A DNA stretch of 16,845 bases, taken from NCBI GenBank assembly GCA_001818365.1, contig MHKK01000035.1:7395-24239 (forward strand), read 5' to 3'. The stretch is from Candidatus Komeilibacteria bacterium RIFCSPHIGHO2_01_FULL_52_14. GTDB lineage: Bacteria > Patescibacteriota > Patescibacteriia > UBA1558 > 2-01-FULL-52-15. The notes under the pieces were generated by a model. That model was not told the origin of the DNA. It saw only the letters and a program-made list of their open reading frames with translations, and did no database searches. The position numbers were made by a program, and so were the translations under genes. How positions within the stretch are numbered: the first letter of the stretch is position 1; every line of letters starts with the position of its first letter. Below are positions 6,919 to 13,146 of the stretch, piece by piece.

Positions 6919-7644
6919 CTACTTCATGTGGGGCGCGATGCGCTCCTCCCATTCGTCCTTGGGTTTCCAGACGACGTTGCCTGCCGCAATGTCGGCAGCG
7001 ACTTCAGGGTCGTCCTGCCGATACTGCTGCGTTGGCAGATGCACGACGCCCCAAACCCCAAGCCCCAAATAGAGGATTTCCGCGGATCTATTGATCGCGC
7101 ACACAACGCCGGTTCCGATGCCACGATGACCCTGAACCAAATCGTATAGCTGCCTGGTTGTTGTGAAGTTGTTGCAGACATCCTCCACGATCATCACGCT
7201 GTCATCAGGCAAGAGCCCGTGTCGGTCGAGTACGAGCGCCGACTCCTCACGCAAGCCCTCGGTCGCCGCTTTTTTCGTCTTCTTCTCGGCGAAGATAACA
7301 CGCCGGTCAAAAATGCGCGCGAGCGCTTCAGCGAGAAGTATTCCTCCCATCGGCGCTCCGAGAAACACATCCGGAGCACGATCCTCGATCTGCTCGGCGA
7401 GCGCATGTGCGTACAAATCGCGGACGTGCGGATACTGCTCGACGCGTGCAAAATTATAGAACACGTCGCCGACGTAATGCTGTCTGCTCCCGTCGGGGGC
7501 TTCGTAGGTGCCGGCGTAGCCGACCAGCGGGCCGAACCGTTTGCCCTTCACGTTCTTGGGACACCGGTAGTACCCGCCGCAGAGTCGTAAGGTATCGAGC
7601 GGATCGAATGGCAGTTGAATCAACGATCGGGCGCGTTTGCTCAT
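6919..7644 (-). CDS. pyrE: Orotate phosphoribosyltransferase-like protein
   Basis: A 241-aa type I phosphoribosyltransferase, probably converting orotate and PRPP to OMP. The start at 7644 follows GGAGGAG, which overlaps the pyrF stop region. Visible motifs are FLGAPMGGILLAEALA (the PPi-loop region), a basic FAEKKTKKAA stretch (substrate/dimer loop) and the PRPP-binding segment SVMIVEDVCNNFTTT, with Glu154-Asp155 as the acidic pair. The usual TTGGST-like phosphate loop reads NNFTTT, which is divergent. The N-terminal CGGYYRCPKNVKGKRFGPL stretch gives it extra length over the roughly 210-aa classic enzymes. It lies 13 nt downstream of pyrF, which argues for OPRT over another phosphoribosyltransferase. 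It ends at the bidirectional terminator. Confidence 0.82.
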   Translation of the reverse strand: MSKRARSLIQLPFDPLDTLRLCGGYYRCPKNVKGKRFGPLVGYAGTYEAPDGSRQHYVGDVFYNFARVEQYPHVRDLYAHALAEQIEDRAPDVFLGAPMGGILLAEALARIFDRRVIFAEKKTKKAATEGLREESALVLDRHGLLPDDSVMIVEDVCNNFTTTRQLYDLVQGHRGIGTGVVCAINRSAEILYLGLGVWGVVHLPTQQYRQDDPEVAADIAAGNVVWKPKDEWEERIAPHMK

Positions 7645-7657
7645 TCGTCTCCTCCCT

Positions 7658-8413
7658 CTAGGTGGCGAGTGTCTGTTCGATCTCGCGGAGCGTCCACTCA
7701 ACCGCCTCGCGAGGACTCTGGGGCTGCCCCAGATCGTTTTGTTTGGCACCGACTATGGGCCGTCCGACAATGATGCGCGTAGCACCGTCGGTAATCGCTT
7801 CTGCCGGGGTTACTACCCGCAACTGATCGTCCTTCGGATCCTTGTACCAGGCCGGACGGATTGCCGGAATATTCCACGTCAGGCCCCCGAAGATCTTTCT
7901 CGCCTGTAACTTCTTCAGCTCATCGCCTGACATCACCAAGCCATTGACACCGCCCTCCTCCGCCGTAAACGCAAGCTGGAGGAAGGTGTCCCAGCACGGA
8001 GCATGGTAAATCCTCTCCGACTCAGCGTCGTTGAAGCTCGTAAACACGGTCACGCCCAAAAGCTCGGTTTTGGGCGACAGAGCAGCCCGGAGCTTTCGGA
8101 TACCGTTGGCACCGGCAGATGCCATGACCGTAAGGAGCTCCGGTTTGCAATAGGTGAGAAATTCGCCGTCGGTCTCCATCGTGTTGGAGATGTCATTGAG
8201 CTTGAAGTCAGCCATCACGCCAAGCCCAAGCTCGTGGAGTTCGTCAATGAGTTCGATGCCGCGGGCGCGAAGCACCGAATTGACCTTGAGTGAAACGCCG
8301 GTCCCTCGCAAAGCATGCGCGAGTTCCATCACTTTCCCATATGCACCCATCGGACCGCCGCACTTCTTCGGCGAAAAATCCGCCGCAACGATCAACCGTT
8401 CGCTTGCGTTCAT
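7658..8413 (-). CDS. pyrF: Orotidine 5'-phosphate decarboxylase
   Basis: A 251-aa TIM-barrel enzyme converting OMP to UMP. The start at 8413 (MNASERLIVAADFSP) follows CGGAGAAC; the open frame upstream has no barrel sequence. The catalytic D-x-K-x-x-D motif is ADFKLNDI (Asp69, Lys71, Asp74), preceded by the substrate Lys in LKVNSVLRA. Later strands show LLGVTVFTSF, NGLVMSGDEL, WNIPAIRPAW and the phosphate-binding TDGATRIIVGRPIVGA. The length is normal for the family. It is the first gene of a pyrF-pyrE pair, so the last two UMP steps are encoded together. A terminator-like hairpin lies about 100 nt ahead of the start. Confidence 0.93.
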   Translation of the reverse strand: MNASERLIVAADFSPKKCGGPMGAYGKVMELAHALRGTGVSLKVNSVLRARGIELIDELHELGLGVMADFKLNDISNTMETDGEFLTYCKPELLTVMASAGANGIRKLRAALSPKTELLGVTVFTSFNDAESERIYHAPCWDTFLQLAFTAEEGGVNGLVMSGDELKKLQARKIFGGLTWNIPAIRPAWYKDPKDDQLRVVTPAEAITDGATRIIVGRPIVGAKQNDLGQPQSPREAVEWTLREIEQTLAT

Positions 8414-8512
8414 ATGTTCTCCGTTGCGCTCAAGGCGCATCAATGCAACAAAGGGGCTCGAGTGCTTGGAAAAAAAATTCGATCGCCGTGCCGTTTGTAA
8501 AAGAACCGGTTG

Positions 8513-8541
8513 AGGAAAAAGCGCTTCGCATCGCGAAACGC
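8513..8541 (-). terminator. Terminator-like hairpin in the pyrF leader
   Basis: Minus strand: GCGTTTCGC, loop GAT, GCGAAGCGC (8521-8541, one G-T pair), followed by TTTTTCC. It lies about 100 nt upstream of the pyrF start with no gene before it on that strand, so it is either an attenuator or a barrier to antisense transcription. Confidence 0.55.
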
Positions 8542-8556
8542 CCTCCCGATGACCAT

Positions 8557-8584
8557 AGAGTAGCCGAGCCGGCATAAATTGCAA
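8557..8584 (-). promoter_or_regulatory. Candidate pyrF promoter
   Basis: Minus strand: TTGCAA (8579-8584), 16-bp spacer, TACTCT (8557-8562). The match is weak. If used, RNA would start about 10 nt before the terminator-like hairpin. Confidence 0.25.
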
Positions 8585-8598
8585 GCGGCACGCCCCGA

Positions 8599-8636
8599 TT
8601 GACCGACAATAAAAAAATAGCTATCGTTACCGATAG
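8599..8636 (+). promoter_or_regulatory. Promoter with palindromic operator-like site
   Basis: TTGACC (8599-8604), 17-bp spacer, TATCGT (8622-8627). A palindrome, CTATCG-TTAC-CGATAG (8621-8636), covers the -10 and the probable start point, a common position for a repressor site. Confidence 0.45.
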
Positions 8637-8679
8637 TACCGTTCCTTTTGTGCGCAGGCGATCTGCTAGGGGAGGAGGT

Positions 8680-8880
8680 ATGAGCTTCGCACGAGGTATC
8701 AAGGCGCAGCTATCAGTTCGATTGGAACCCCTATGCATCTTCGGAGAGGAGGCCTCACCACCTGAAGAGCACTACACTCTGCCAACGCCGGTTCGCGGCA
8801 TCATCCTCGATTTCGCGCATGCACGCATGCGCAGACAGCTCGAGCGGACGGCGATGGCAACCCGGCGCGCAAGCGCGTAA
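8680..8880 (+). CDS. Hypothetical 66-aa protein
   Basis: A short ORF supported by its signals rather than by homology: GGGGAGGAGG at 8669-8678 directly before the ATG, and the promoter at 8599-8627. The protein starts MSFARGIKAQL and ends with an Arg/Ala-rich helix (ARMRRQLERTAMATRRASA), so it is basic at the C-terminus. There is no signal peptide, membrane segment or known domain. The frame is open up to 8599, but the upstream codons lie in the promoter. It is followed by a hairpin and then the guaB promoter. It could be a small regulator of the neighbouring nucleotide genes or a chance frame. Confidence 0.4.
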   Translation: MSFARGIKAQLSVRLEPLCIFGEEASPPEEHYTLPTPVRGIILDFAHARMRRQLERTAMATRRASA

Positions 8881-8909
8881 GTCGCGCACATGACAAAGGA
8901 GGAGACGGC

Positions 8910-8952
8910 CACCCGTGGCGAAAGCTGCGGGTGTTTATCTATAATTTTTTTC
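8910..8952 (+). terminator. Weak terminator after the 66-aa ORF
   Basis: CACCCG (8910-8915) and CGGGTG (8928-8933) pair, with a GGC-GAAA-GCT inner helix. TTT follows at once, and TTTTTTT comes 12 nt later after an AT-rich stretch that includes TATAAT (8940-8945). Confidence 0.4.
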
Positions 8953-8987
8953 CGAAATCGCGACATACGATGTAGAGCAACAAAACC

Positions 8988-9016
8988 TTGCGAAAAGAGA
9001 TTGTTTCCAGTATGGT
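8988..9016 (+). promoter_or_regulatory. Probable guaB-purA promoter
   Basis: TTGCGA (8988-8993), a 17-bp spacer and TATGGT (9011-9016), each four of six to consensus. RNA would begin near 9023, giving an 80-nt leader for guaB. Confidence 0.5.
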
Positions 9017-9025
9017 GGGGGCGTA

Positions 9026-9047
9026 GGTTCGCACTGGAGGGCGAACC
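9026..9047 (+). promoter_or_regulatory. Leader hairpin of guaB
   Basis: GGTTCGC (9026-9032) pairs perfectly with GCGAACC (9041-9047), with loop ACTGGAGG. The loop displays a Shine-Dalgarno-like GGAGG. It sits at the 5' end of the predicted guaB mRNA, so it may stabilise or regulate it. Confidence 0.4.
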
Positions 9048-9104
9048 GGTTTCATTTACAACTGCAACAACAGAACGAATTCTCCCTCTCTACATGGAGG
9101 TACC

Positions 9105-10628
9105 ATGAAACGGAAATTGCTTCCAGTCGATCGATTCTTCCGAATTCAGGAGCGCAATGGCCGCTCGGTCACCTACGGAGACATCCGTCTTAAGACCGGC
9201 TACTCCGCGGTAGCACCTGCCGCTGCGCAACTCGATTCGAGGTTCACGCGACACGTGTCTCTCAAGATCCCCATCGCAAGCGCCGCGATGGACGACGTCA
9301 CCGAGGCGCCGATGGCCATCGCGATGGCAAAATCCGGCGGCATCGGGGTGATTCACTGCAGCATGCCGGTATCCCGTCAGGCGCAAGAGGTGGCCCGCGT
9401 CAAGTTCCATTTGCAGCCGCGGATCGCAAATCCGATCACCGTACGCGACGCCGACACGGTCGGGGAAATCCTCGCCAAGCGCAAACGCAAGCGGTGGAAA
9501 TTCCACTCCTTTCTGGTGCTGGACGAAAGCGGTAATTTCGTCGGTCTCCTCACGCGCAAGAATTTCAAGCTCTGCATGAATCCAAATCTGACTGCGCGAG
9601 ACATCATGCTCCCCGTCGCGCATGTCATCACGGCTCCCGAGAAAACCTCGATGGAGCGCGCTTTGGCCCTCATGCAACAACACGGCGTTGATCTTCTGCC
9701 GCTGATGAGACGCAAGACAACGCTCGCCGGCATGTATGCCGCAGAGGATATCAAGCGCATCATGACCGGAAGCCAAGCGCAGTTCAATCTCGATTCGGAC
9801 GGAAGGTTGCGCGTTGCCGCAGCCGTCAACACCGACGAGAGCGATCTCGACCGGGCTGAAGCACTGGTACAACAGCACGTCGATGTTCTCGTGATCGAAA
9901 AAGCTCACGGAGATTCGTATCCGGAGCATGTTTTCCTGAAGATGCTCCGGCGAAGGCACACTTCGATCGACATCGTCGCCGGTAACATCTCCGAACCCGA
10001 TAGCTGCCGCAGGTTGATCCGGGAAGGCGCCGATGCCGTCAAGGTCGGCCAAGGCCCTGGATCGATTTGCTCAACCCGCGTCGTGTCCGGAATCGGCGCA
10101 CCGCAGGCAACGGCCGTCTACAACTGCAGCAGGGCCGCGCAAGGATCCGGCGTCCCGATCATCGCCGATGGTGGCATCGTCAACCCGGGTGACATTCCCG
10201 TCGCCTTGGGCTGCGGCGCCGATTCCGTCATGGTCGGCGGCGTACTTGCCGGCACCAAAGAAACCCCGGGCGATATCATCAAACGGAACGGTCAGCAGTT
10301 CAAACGTTATCGCGGCATGGGATCTCTCTCCGCGATGCGGGATCGAAAAGCATCCCGTAGAAGGTACCAGCAGGACCACACGCCTATCAGCCAACTCGTA
10401 CCCGAGGGCGTTGAGTCCATCGTTCCGTACAAGGGCCGCGTAAAGAGGGTGCTTGTACAATTCATGGGCGGTCTTCGGTCCGGAATGAGTTACTGCGGGA
10501 CGCGAACGATCGCGGACCTGCATCGGAAGGCGGATTTCCACTTCAACACGCCGAGCGGCGTACGAGAAGGCCACCCGCACGACGTGCTTATCACCGAAAT
10601 CCCTCCAAACTACCAGGTAGGGAGGTGA
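9105..10628 (+). CDS. guaB: Inosine-5'-monophosphate dehydrogenase
   Basis: A 507-aa cytosolic enzyme oxidising IMP to XMP with NAD, the first committed GMP step. The ATG follows GGAGG by five bases. The barrel core flanks a CBS pair at about 110-225 (ARDIMLPVAHVITAPE, MQQHGVDLLPLM). The catalytic loop is GPGSICSTR with Cys322; ADGGI, GGVLAGTKETPG and YRGMGSLSAM follow for phosphate and IMP binding. The mobile flap keeps the Arg-Tyr dyad in RRRYQQD and reads VPEGVESIVPYKG. The segment usually DTAHG near the NAD site is EKAHGDS, replacing a conserved Asp by Glu. It forms an operon with purA, whose Shine-Dalgarno sequence lies within the end of guaB. Confidence 0.96.
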   Translation: MKRKLLPVDRFFRIQERNGRSVTYGDIRLKTGYSAVAPAAAQLDSRFTRHVSLKIPIASAAMDDVTEAPMAIAMAKSGGIGVIHCSMPVSRQAQEVARVKFHLQPRIANPITVRDADTVGEILAKRKRKRWKFHSFLVLDESGNFVGLLTRKNFKLCMNPNLTARDIMLPVAHVITAPEKTSMERALALMQQHGVDLLPLMRRKTTLAGMYAAEDIKRIMTGSQAQFNLDSDGRLRVAAAVNTDESDLDRAEALVQQHVDVLVIEKAHGDSYPEHVFLKMLRRRHTSIDIVAGNISEPDSCRRLIREGADAVKVGQGPGSICSTRVVSGIGAPQATAVYNCSRAAQGSGVPIIADGGIVNPGDIPVALGCGADSVMVGGVLAGTKETPGDIIKRNGQQFKRYRGMGSLSAMRDRKASRRRYQQDHTPISQLVPEGVESIVPYKGRVKRVLVQFMGGLRSGMSYCGTRTIADLHRKADFHFNTPSGVREGHPHDVLITEIPPNYQVGR

Positions 10629-10631
10629 CCG

Positions 10632-12134
10632 ATGAAAACCGATTTTCTGAACGGTCGCAAAACCGTTGCAGTCATCGGCGGTCAGTTCGGCGATGAAGGC
10701 AAGGGAAAAATCGTCGACCTCTTGATGGCATACTGGGGGGACATCGACGTCCGTGGAACTGGCGGAGCGAATGCCGGGCACACCGCATGTGTTGACGGTA
10801 CCTCCTACGCGTTCCGGCTGCTCCCTTCCGGGATCCTCCACGACCGCGACGGCAAGATCAATATCATCGGTCCCGGCGTTGCGTTCAACCCCAAGGTTGC
10901 ATGCAAGGAACTCGACACCCTGCACACGGCGGGCTTTTCGACCCATAACCTACAGATCTCGCACCGTGCTCATCTCGTACTTCCTCACCACCTGCTTCTC
11001 GATCAGGTACGGGAACTGAAGCGGGGATCCGAGCGCATCGGTACAACCCTGAACGGCATTGGGCCGACCTATGAATGTCACTTTAGCCGCACAGGGATGA
11101 CGGTTAACGACCTGCAGAACGGAAAATCGTTCTTCCGGAACAAGCTCGAACGGAACCTCCGCGAGATGCGCGACCTGTTTGCGCAGATCGACCCCGCATA
11201 TCTGAAAAAGGTGCTCGCGGGCGACAAGTTCGAAAACGGCAGGTTCTACGCAGGCAGGTCGGCAGTTCTCGATCTCGACGCGATCACCGAAACGTACATC
11301 AACTACGGCGAGCGTATCGCTCAATACATCACGGATACCGATGCATTCCTCGCCGGTGTAGTGGGTGAGGAAAACATCGTCCTCGAAGGTGCCCAGGCAA
11401 CCATGCTCTCAGTGCACTACGGAACCTACCCGGACGTAACCTCATCCGACTGCACTGACCAGGGCCTTGCCCAAGGCGCCGGCATCCGTGAACGTCACAT
11501 CGACCTCGTACTCCTCGTGCTCAAGGCGTTCTACATGAGCCGCGTTGGAAACGGGGCGTTCCCGACCGAGCTTGGCGGCAGGGATTCAGCGGTATGGTGC
11601 GATCATCGCACCATCATCGACGAAGAGACGCGATTCCCCGATGCCTCGATCAACGATCCTGACGAATTCATCAGGGGCGTCGGCATCCGGCGTGTTGGTA
11701 AGGAATTCGGAACCGTCACCAAGCGGCTTCGGCGTGTTGGCTGGTTCGATCTCCCTCTTGCGCACTATGCAATAAGGTGCGCAGGACCGAACGTTGAGCT
11801 GGTACTCACCAAGCTCGACGTGCTGGAAGGGTGCGATCAGATCAAGACCTGCCACGCGTATGAGTACCGGGGACCGGATCATGTTTACGCCGGTCGTCAG
11901 TATCGCAACGGCGACGTACTCCCCGTCGCCGTTCCGAACAGCGAGATCCTGCGACACTGCACCCCGCTCTACTCGAGTTTCACCGGGTGGGTAACGCCAA
12001 CCAGCAGCATGCGTTCTGCCGCTGACTTCCCTTTGGGGCTGCGCAAGCCGGCGAGCTTCGTGCAGGATCAGCTTCAGCGGACCATCAGAATGATCTCGGT
12101 CGGCCCGGATCGCGAGCAGACCATCGTCGTGTAG
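10632..12134 (+). CDS. purA: Adenylosuccinate synthetase
   Basis: A 500-aa cytosolic GTP-dependent enzyme joining IMP and aspartate to adenylosuccinate. The start follows AGGGAGGTGA, and the gap to guaB is three bases. Motifs: GGQFGDEGKGK with catalytic Asp21, GTGGANAGHT with catalytic His50, GTTLNGIGPTYE, VGNGAFPTEL, TKRLRRVGWFD (IMP/Asp binding Arg) and LTKLDVLEG (guanine specificity). EGAQGTLLDIDHGTYP of the family reads EGAQATMLSVHYGTYP. At about 500 residues it is roughly 70 longer than bacterial enzymes of about 430, with extra sequence around 165-240 and near the C-terminus. With GuaB it splits IMP between AMP and GMP. purB, needed for the next step, is not here. Confidence 0.95.
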   Translation: MKTDFLNGRKTVAVIGGQFGDEGKGKIVDLLMAYWGDIDVRGTGGANAGHTACVDGTSYAFRLLPSGILHDRDGKINIIGPGVAFNPKVACKELDTLHTAGFSTHNLQISHRAHLVLPHHLLLDQVRELKRGSERIGTTLNGIGPTYECHFSRTGMTVNDLQNGKSFFRNKLERNLREMRDLFAQIDPAYLKKVLAGDKFENGRFYAGRSAVLDLDAITETYINYGERIAQYITDTDAFLAGVVGEENIVLEGAQATMLSVHYGTYPDVTSSDCTDQGLAQGAGIRERHIDLVLLVLKAFYMSRVGNGAFPTELGGRDSAVWCDHRTIIDEETRFPDASINDPDEFIRGVGIRRVGKEFGTVTKRLRRVGWFDLPLAHYAIRCAGPNVELVLTKLDVLEGCDQIKTCHAYEYRGPDHVYAGRQYRNGDVLPVAVPNSEILRHCTPLYSSFTGWVTPTSSMRSAADFPLGLRKPASFVQDQLQRTIRMISVGPDREQTIVV

Positions 12135-12150
12135 TTGCAACACGTTCTTC

Positions 12151-12183
12151 GCCCCCATACCATCCGTCGGATGGTATGGGGGC
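12151..12183. repeat. 15-bp perfect palindrome after purA
   Basis: GCCCCCATACCATCC (12151-12165), loop GTC, then its exact complement (12169-12183). It lies 16 nt after the purA stop without a T-run. It may protect the 3' end or end transcription by itself. Confidence 0.6.
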
Positions 12184-12186
12184 AGC

Positions 12187-12241
12187 AAAAGCCGTCAGTG
12201 GATCCCGACACATTCACGTGCCGCGGACACCACGGGCTTTT
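12187..12241. terminator. A/T-flanked stem, candidate bidirectional terminator
   Basis: AAAAGCC (12187-12193) pairs with GGCTTTT (12235-12241), and GTGG with CCAC further inside. Both outer strands end in T-runs, so it could end purA on one side and the SemiSWEET transcript on the other. The inner pairing is imperfect. Confidence 0.45.
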
Positions 12242-12242
12242 T

Positions 12243-12275
12243 GACATTGCGCCGAAGTCAGCTCGGCGCAATGTC
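12243..12275. repeat. 13-bp perfect inverted repeat
   Basis: GACATTGCGCCGA (12243-12255), a 7-nt loop, then TCGGCGCAATGTC (12263-12275). It leads straight into the repeat at 12271-12320. Confidence 0.6.
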
Positions 12276-12320
12276 ATCCCGACCGAAGTCCCGCCTAGCG
12301 GGACGAGGCGGAGGGATCCC
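12271..12320. repeat. TGTCATCCCGA..CGAAGT..GGGATCC-type palindromic repeat
   Basis: The outer parts TGTCATCCCGACCGAAGTC and GAGGGATCC match a short palindrome (TGTCATCCYGAGCGAAGTCGARGGATC) that I know from intergenic regions of many bacterial phyla. Here a perfect hairpin, GTCCCGC-CTA-GCGGGAC (12288-12304), lies at its centre. The function is unknown. Confidence 0.5.
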
Positions 12321-12338
12321 AACTGAAATCTTAGTAAA

Positions 12339-12668
12339 CTAGGAAAATACCATCACTGAAATAACAACTGCGAATTGTAATAAGCAGGCAAAACCGTTCG
12401 CAAAAATTATCGGTTTTTCTTTGTGCACAACACCGTAGACAAACCATGCGAGTGACCCTATCGCATATGCTGCCCATGAAAATACCGATACTCCGGCAGC
12501 GCTATGCACTTGCCAAATTTTAACGATCTGCGGGACCGTCATCAACGGCGCGAGGATGCCCAGCAAATACATTGCATGATCGACGAATTCTTTCGTCGCA
12601 TCGGATGAAACTATTTTTTGGAGTTTCTTCGTCTGATGATAGTGATGCAAGCCGTGCGTGTGTTTCAT
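12339..12668 (-). CDS. SemiSWEET/PQ-loop membrane transporter
   Basis: A 109-aa membrane protein of the SemiSWEET family, which dimerise to move small solutes such as sugars across the cytoplasmic membrane. After a His-rich cytosolic N-terminus (MKHTHGLHHYHQTKK) come three helices: MYLLGILAPLMTVPQIVKIW with the PQ motif, VSVFSWAAYAIGSLAWFVYG, and FANGFACLLQFAVVISVMVF. The three-helix layout and the length are normal. Substrate is not predictable. No Shine-Dalgarno sequence precedes the ATG at 12668, which abuts the inverted repeat 12669-12764. Single gene. Confidence 0.88.
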   Translation of the reverse strand: MKHTHGLHHYHQTKKLQKIVSSDATKEFVDHAMYLLGILAPLMTVPQIVKIWQVHSAAGVSVFSWAAYAIGSLAWFVYGVVHKEKPIIFANGFACLLQFAVVISVMVFS

Positions 12669-12764
12669 CCCGTTAGAGATTACAAATGTTTTTAACTTTG
12701 AAAAGGCTTTATTTTTTTAAATGCTCTTCGCGCCCGAATGCACTTGTTATCTCTAACGGGATTC
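12669..12764. repeat. MITE-like inverted repeat, CCCGTTAGAGAT termini
   Basis: CCCGTTAGAGATTACAA (12669-12685) and TTGTTATCTCTAACGGG (12748-12764) are inverted copies with one mismatch, bounding 62 bp of AT-rich DNA. The size and ends resemble a miniature inverted-repeat element. No flanking target duplication is clear. It now supplies the upstream region of the SemiSWEET gene. Confidence 0.55.
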
Positions 12765-12800
12765 ATCGTATAAGTATAGCACGACTCATGATACCCGCGA

Positions 12801-12828
12801 AAAACAAAAAGAGCCCCCACGAGGGCCT
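12801..12828 (-). terminator. Terminator of the tRNA-Gly/tRNA-Leu transcript
   Basis: Minus strand: GCCC-TCGTGG-GGGC followed by TCTTTTTGTTTTT. It lies about 160 nt after tRNA-Leu, past the palindrome run. Confidence 0.65.
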
Positions 12829-12835
12829 GGCAATG

Positions 12836-12956
12836 GCCGAGCTCAGCTCGGCTCATCTTCGTCGAGCTCAGCTCGACTCGATGGTACCCGGGGCGGGAAT
12901 CGCCCGCTCGTCTCCGCGAGCGGGTCCGCGCACTCCGCAACGCGGAGATGCCGCGG
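12836..12956 (-). repeat. Run of palindromes downstream of tRNA-Leu
   Basis: Four strong hairpins without a gene: GCCGAGCT-C-AGCTCGGC (12836-12852), GTCGAGCT-C-AGCTCGAC (12861-12877), CCCGCTCG/CGAGCGGG (12903-12924), and a bulged stem built on CTCCGC/GCGGAG extended by TGC/GCA and GCGG/CCGC (12926-12956). The first two are near copies 25 bp apart. Between them (12884-12910) lies GCGGGCGATTCCCGC then GGGTACCA, like a tRNA T-arm and 3' end that has lost two loop bases. Confidence 0.6.
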
Positions 12957-13114
12957 AAATCCTCAAGACCCTTGCCATCCCGCACCTATGGTGGGCAGGG
13001 AGGGAATCGAACCCTCACGGTTTTCACCACAGGATTTTAAGTCCTGCGCGGCTACCAATTACGCCACCTGCCCATCCTAGGTGCGGGACGTGTATACCAT
13101 TCCACTACCACGGC
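12949..13114 (-). other. tRNA-Leu-like shell surrounding a complete tRNA-Leu
   Basis: Minus strand: GCCGTGG (13114-13108), TA, D-arm GTGGAATGGTATACAC, G, then TCCCGCACCTA (13088-13078), GGAT, the full tRNA-Leu(UAA) ending in CCA, then TAGGTGCGGGA (12988-12978), TGG, CAAG-GGT-CTTG (12974-12964), a 7-nt stretch and CCGCGGC-A (12956-12949). GCCGTGG and CCGCGGC pair over 7 bp with one G-U. The 5' half matches bacterial tRNA-Leu (GTGGTGGAATTGGTAGACACG), but there is no T-arm. Decayed tRNA-Leu interrupted by another is the simple reading. Confidence 0.4.
12989..13073 (-). tRNA. tRNA-Leu(UAA)
   Basis: Acceptor GGGCAGG/CCTGCCC, D-loop with GG, anticodon arm CAGGA-CTTAAAA-TCCTG (anticodon TAA), class II variable arm GGT-GAAA-ACC, T-arm GAGGG-TTCGATT-CCCTC, discriminator A and encoded CCA. 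Immediately outside are the arms of a perfect 11-bp inverted repeat (13078-13088 and 12978-12988). Confidence 0.95.
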
Positions 13115-13146
13115 ACAAAAGATTGCGTTCCGTACAAATTGTTTTT

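Larger units (their letters stand above)
8414..8679. other. Divergent intergenic region between pyrF and a small plus-strand ORF
   Basis: 266 bp without a gene. It contains, from the pyrF side, about 100 nt of pyrF leader, a minus-strand terminator-like hairpin, a minus-strand promoter candidate and a plus-strand promoter with a palindrome over its -10. No tRNA or known riboswitch was recognised. Confidence 0.6.

Noticed and set aside
8599..8679. DegV-like N-terminus (KKIAIVTDST) upstream of the 66-aa ORF
   Set aside because: The resemblance lasts only about ten residues and the DNA is explained by the promoter and palindrome.
8890..9108. 72-codon plus-strand frame before guaB
   Set aside because: It runs through the guaB promoter and leader hairpin and has no ribosome site of its own.
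9090..10052. 320-codon minus-strand frame over guaB
   Set aside because: It is a shadow of guaB with no ribosome site or known domain.
12692..12985. 97-codon minus-strand frame across the tRNA-flank palindromes
   Set aside because: It crosses the hairpins, the tRNA terminator and the inverted repeat, so it is not a plausible protein.
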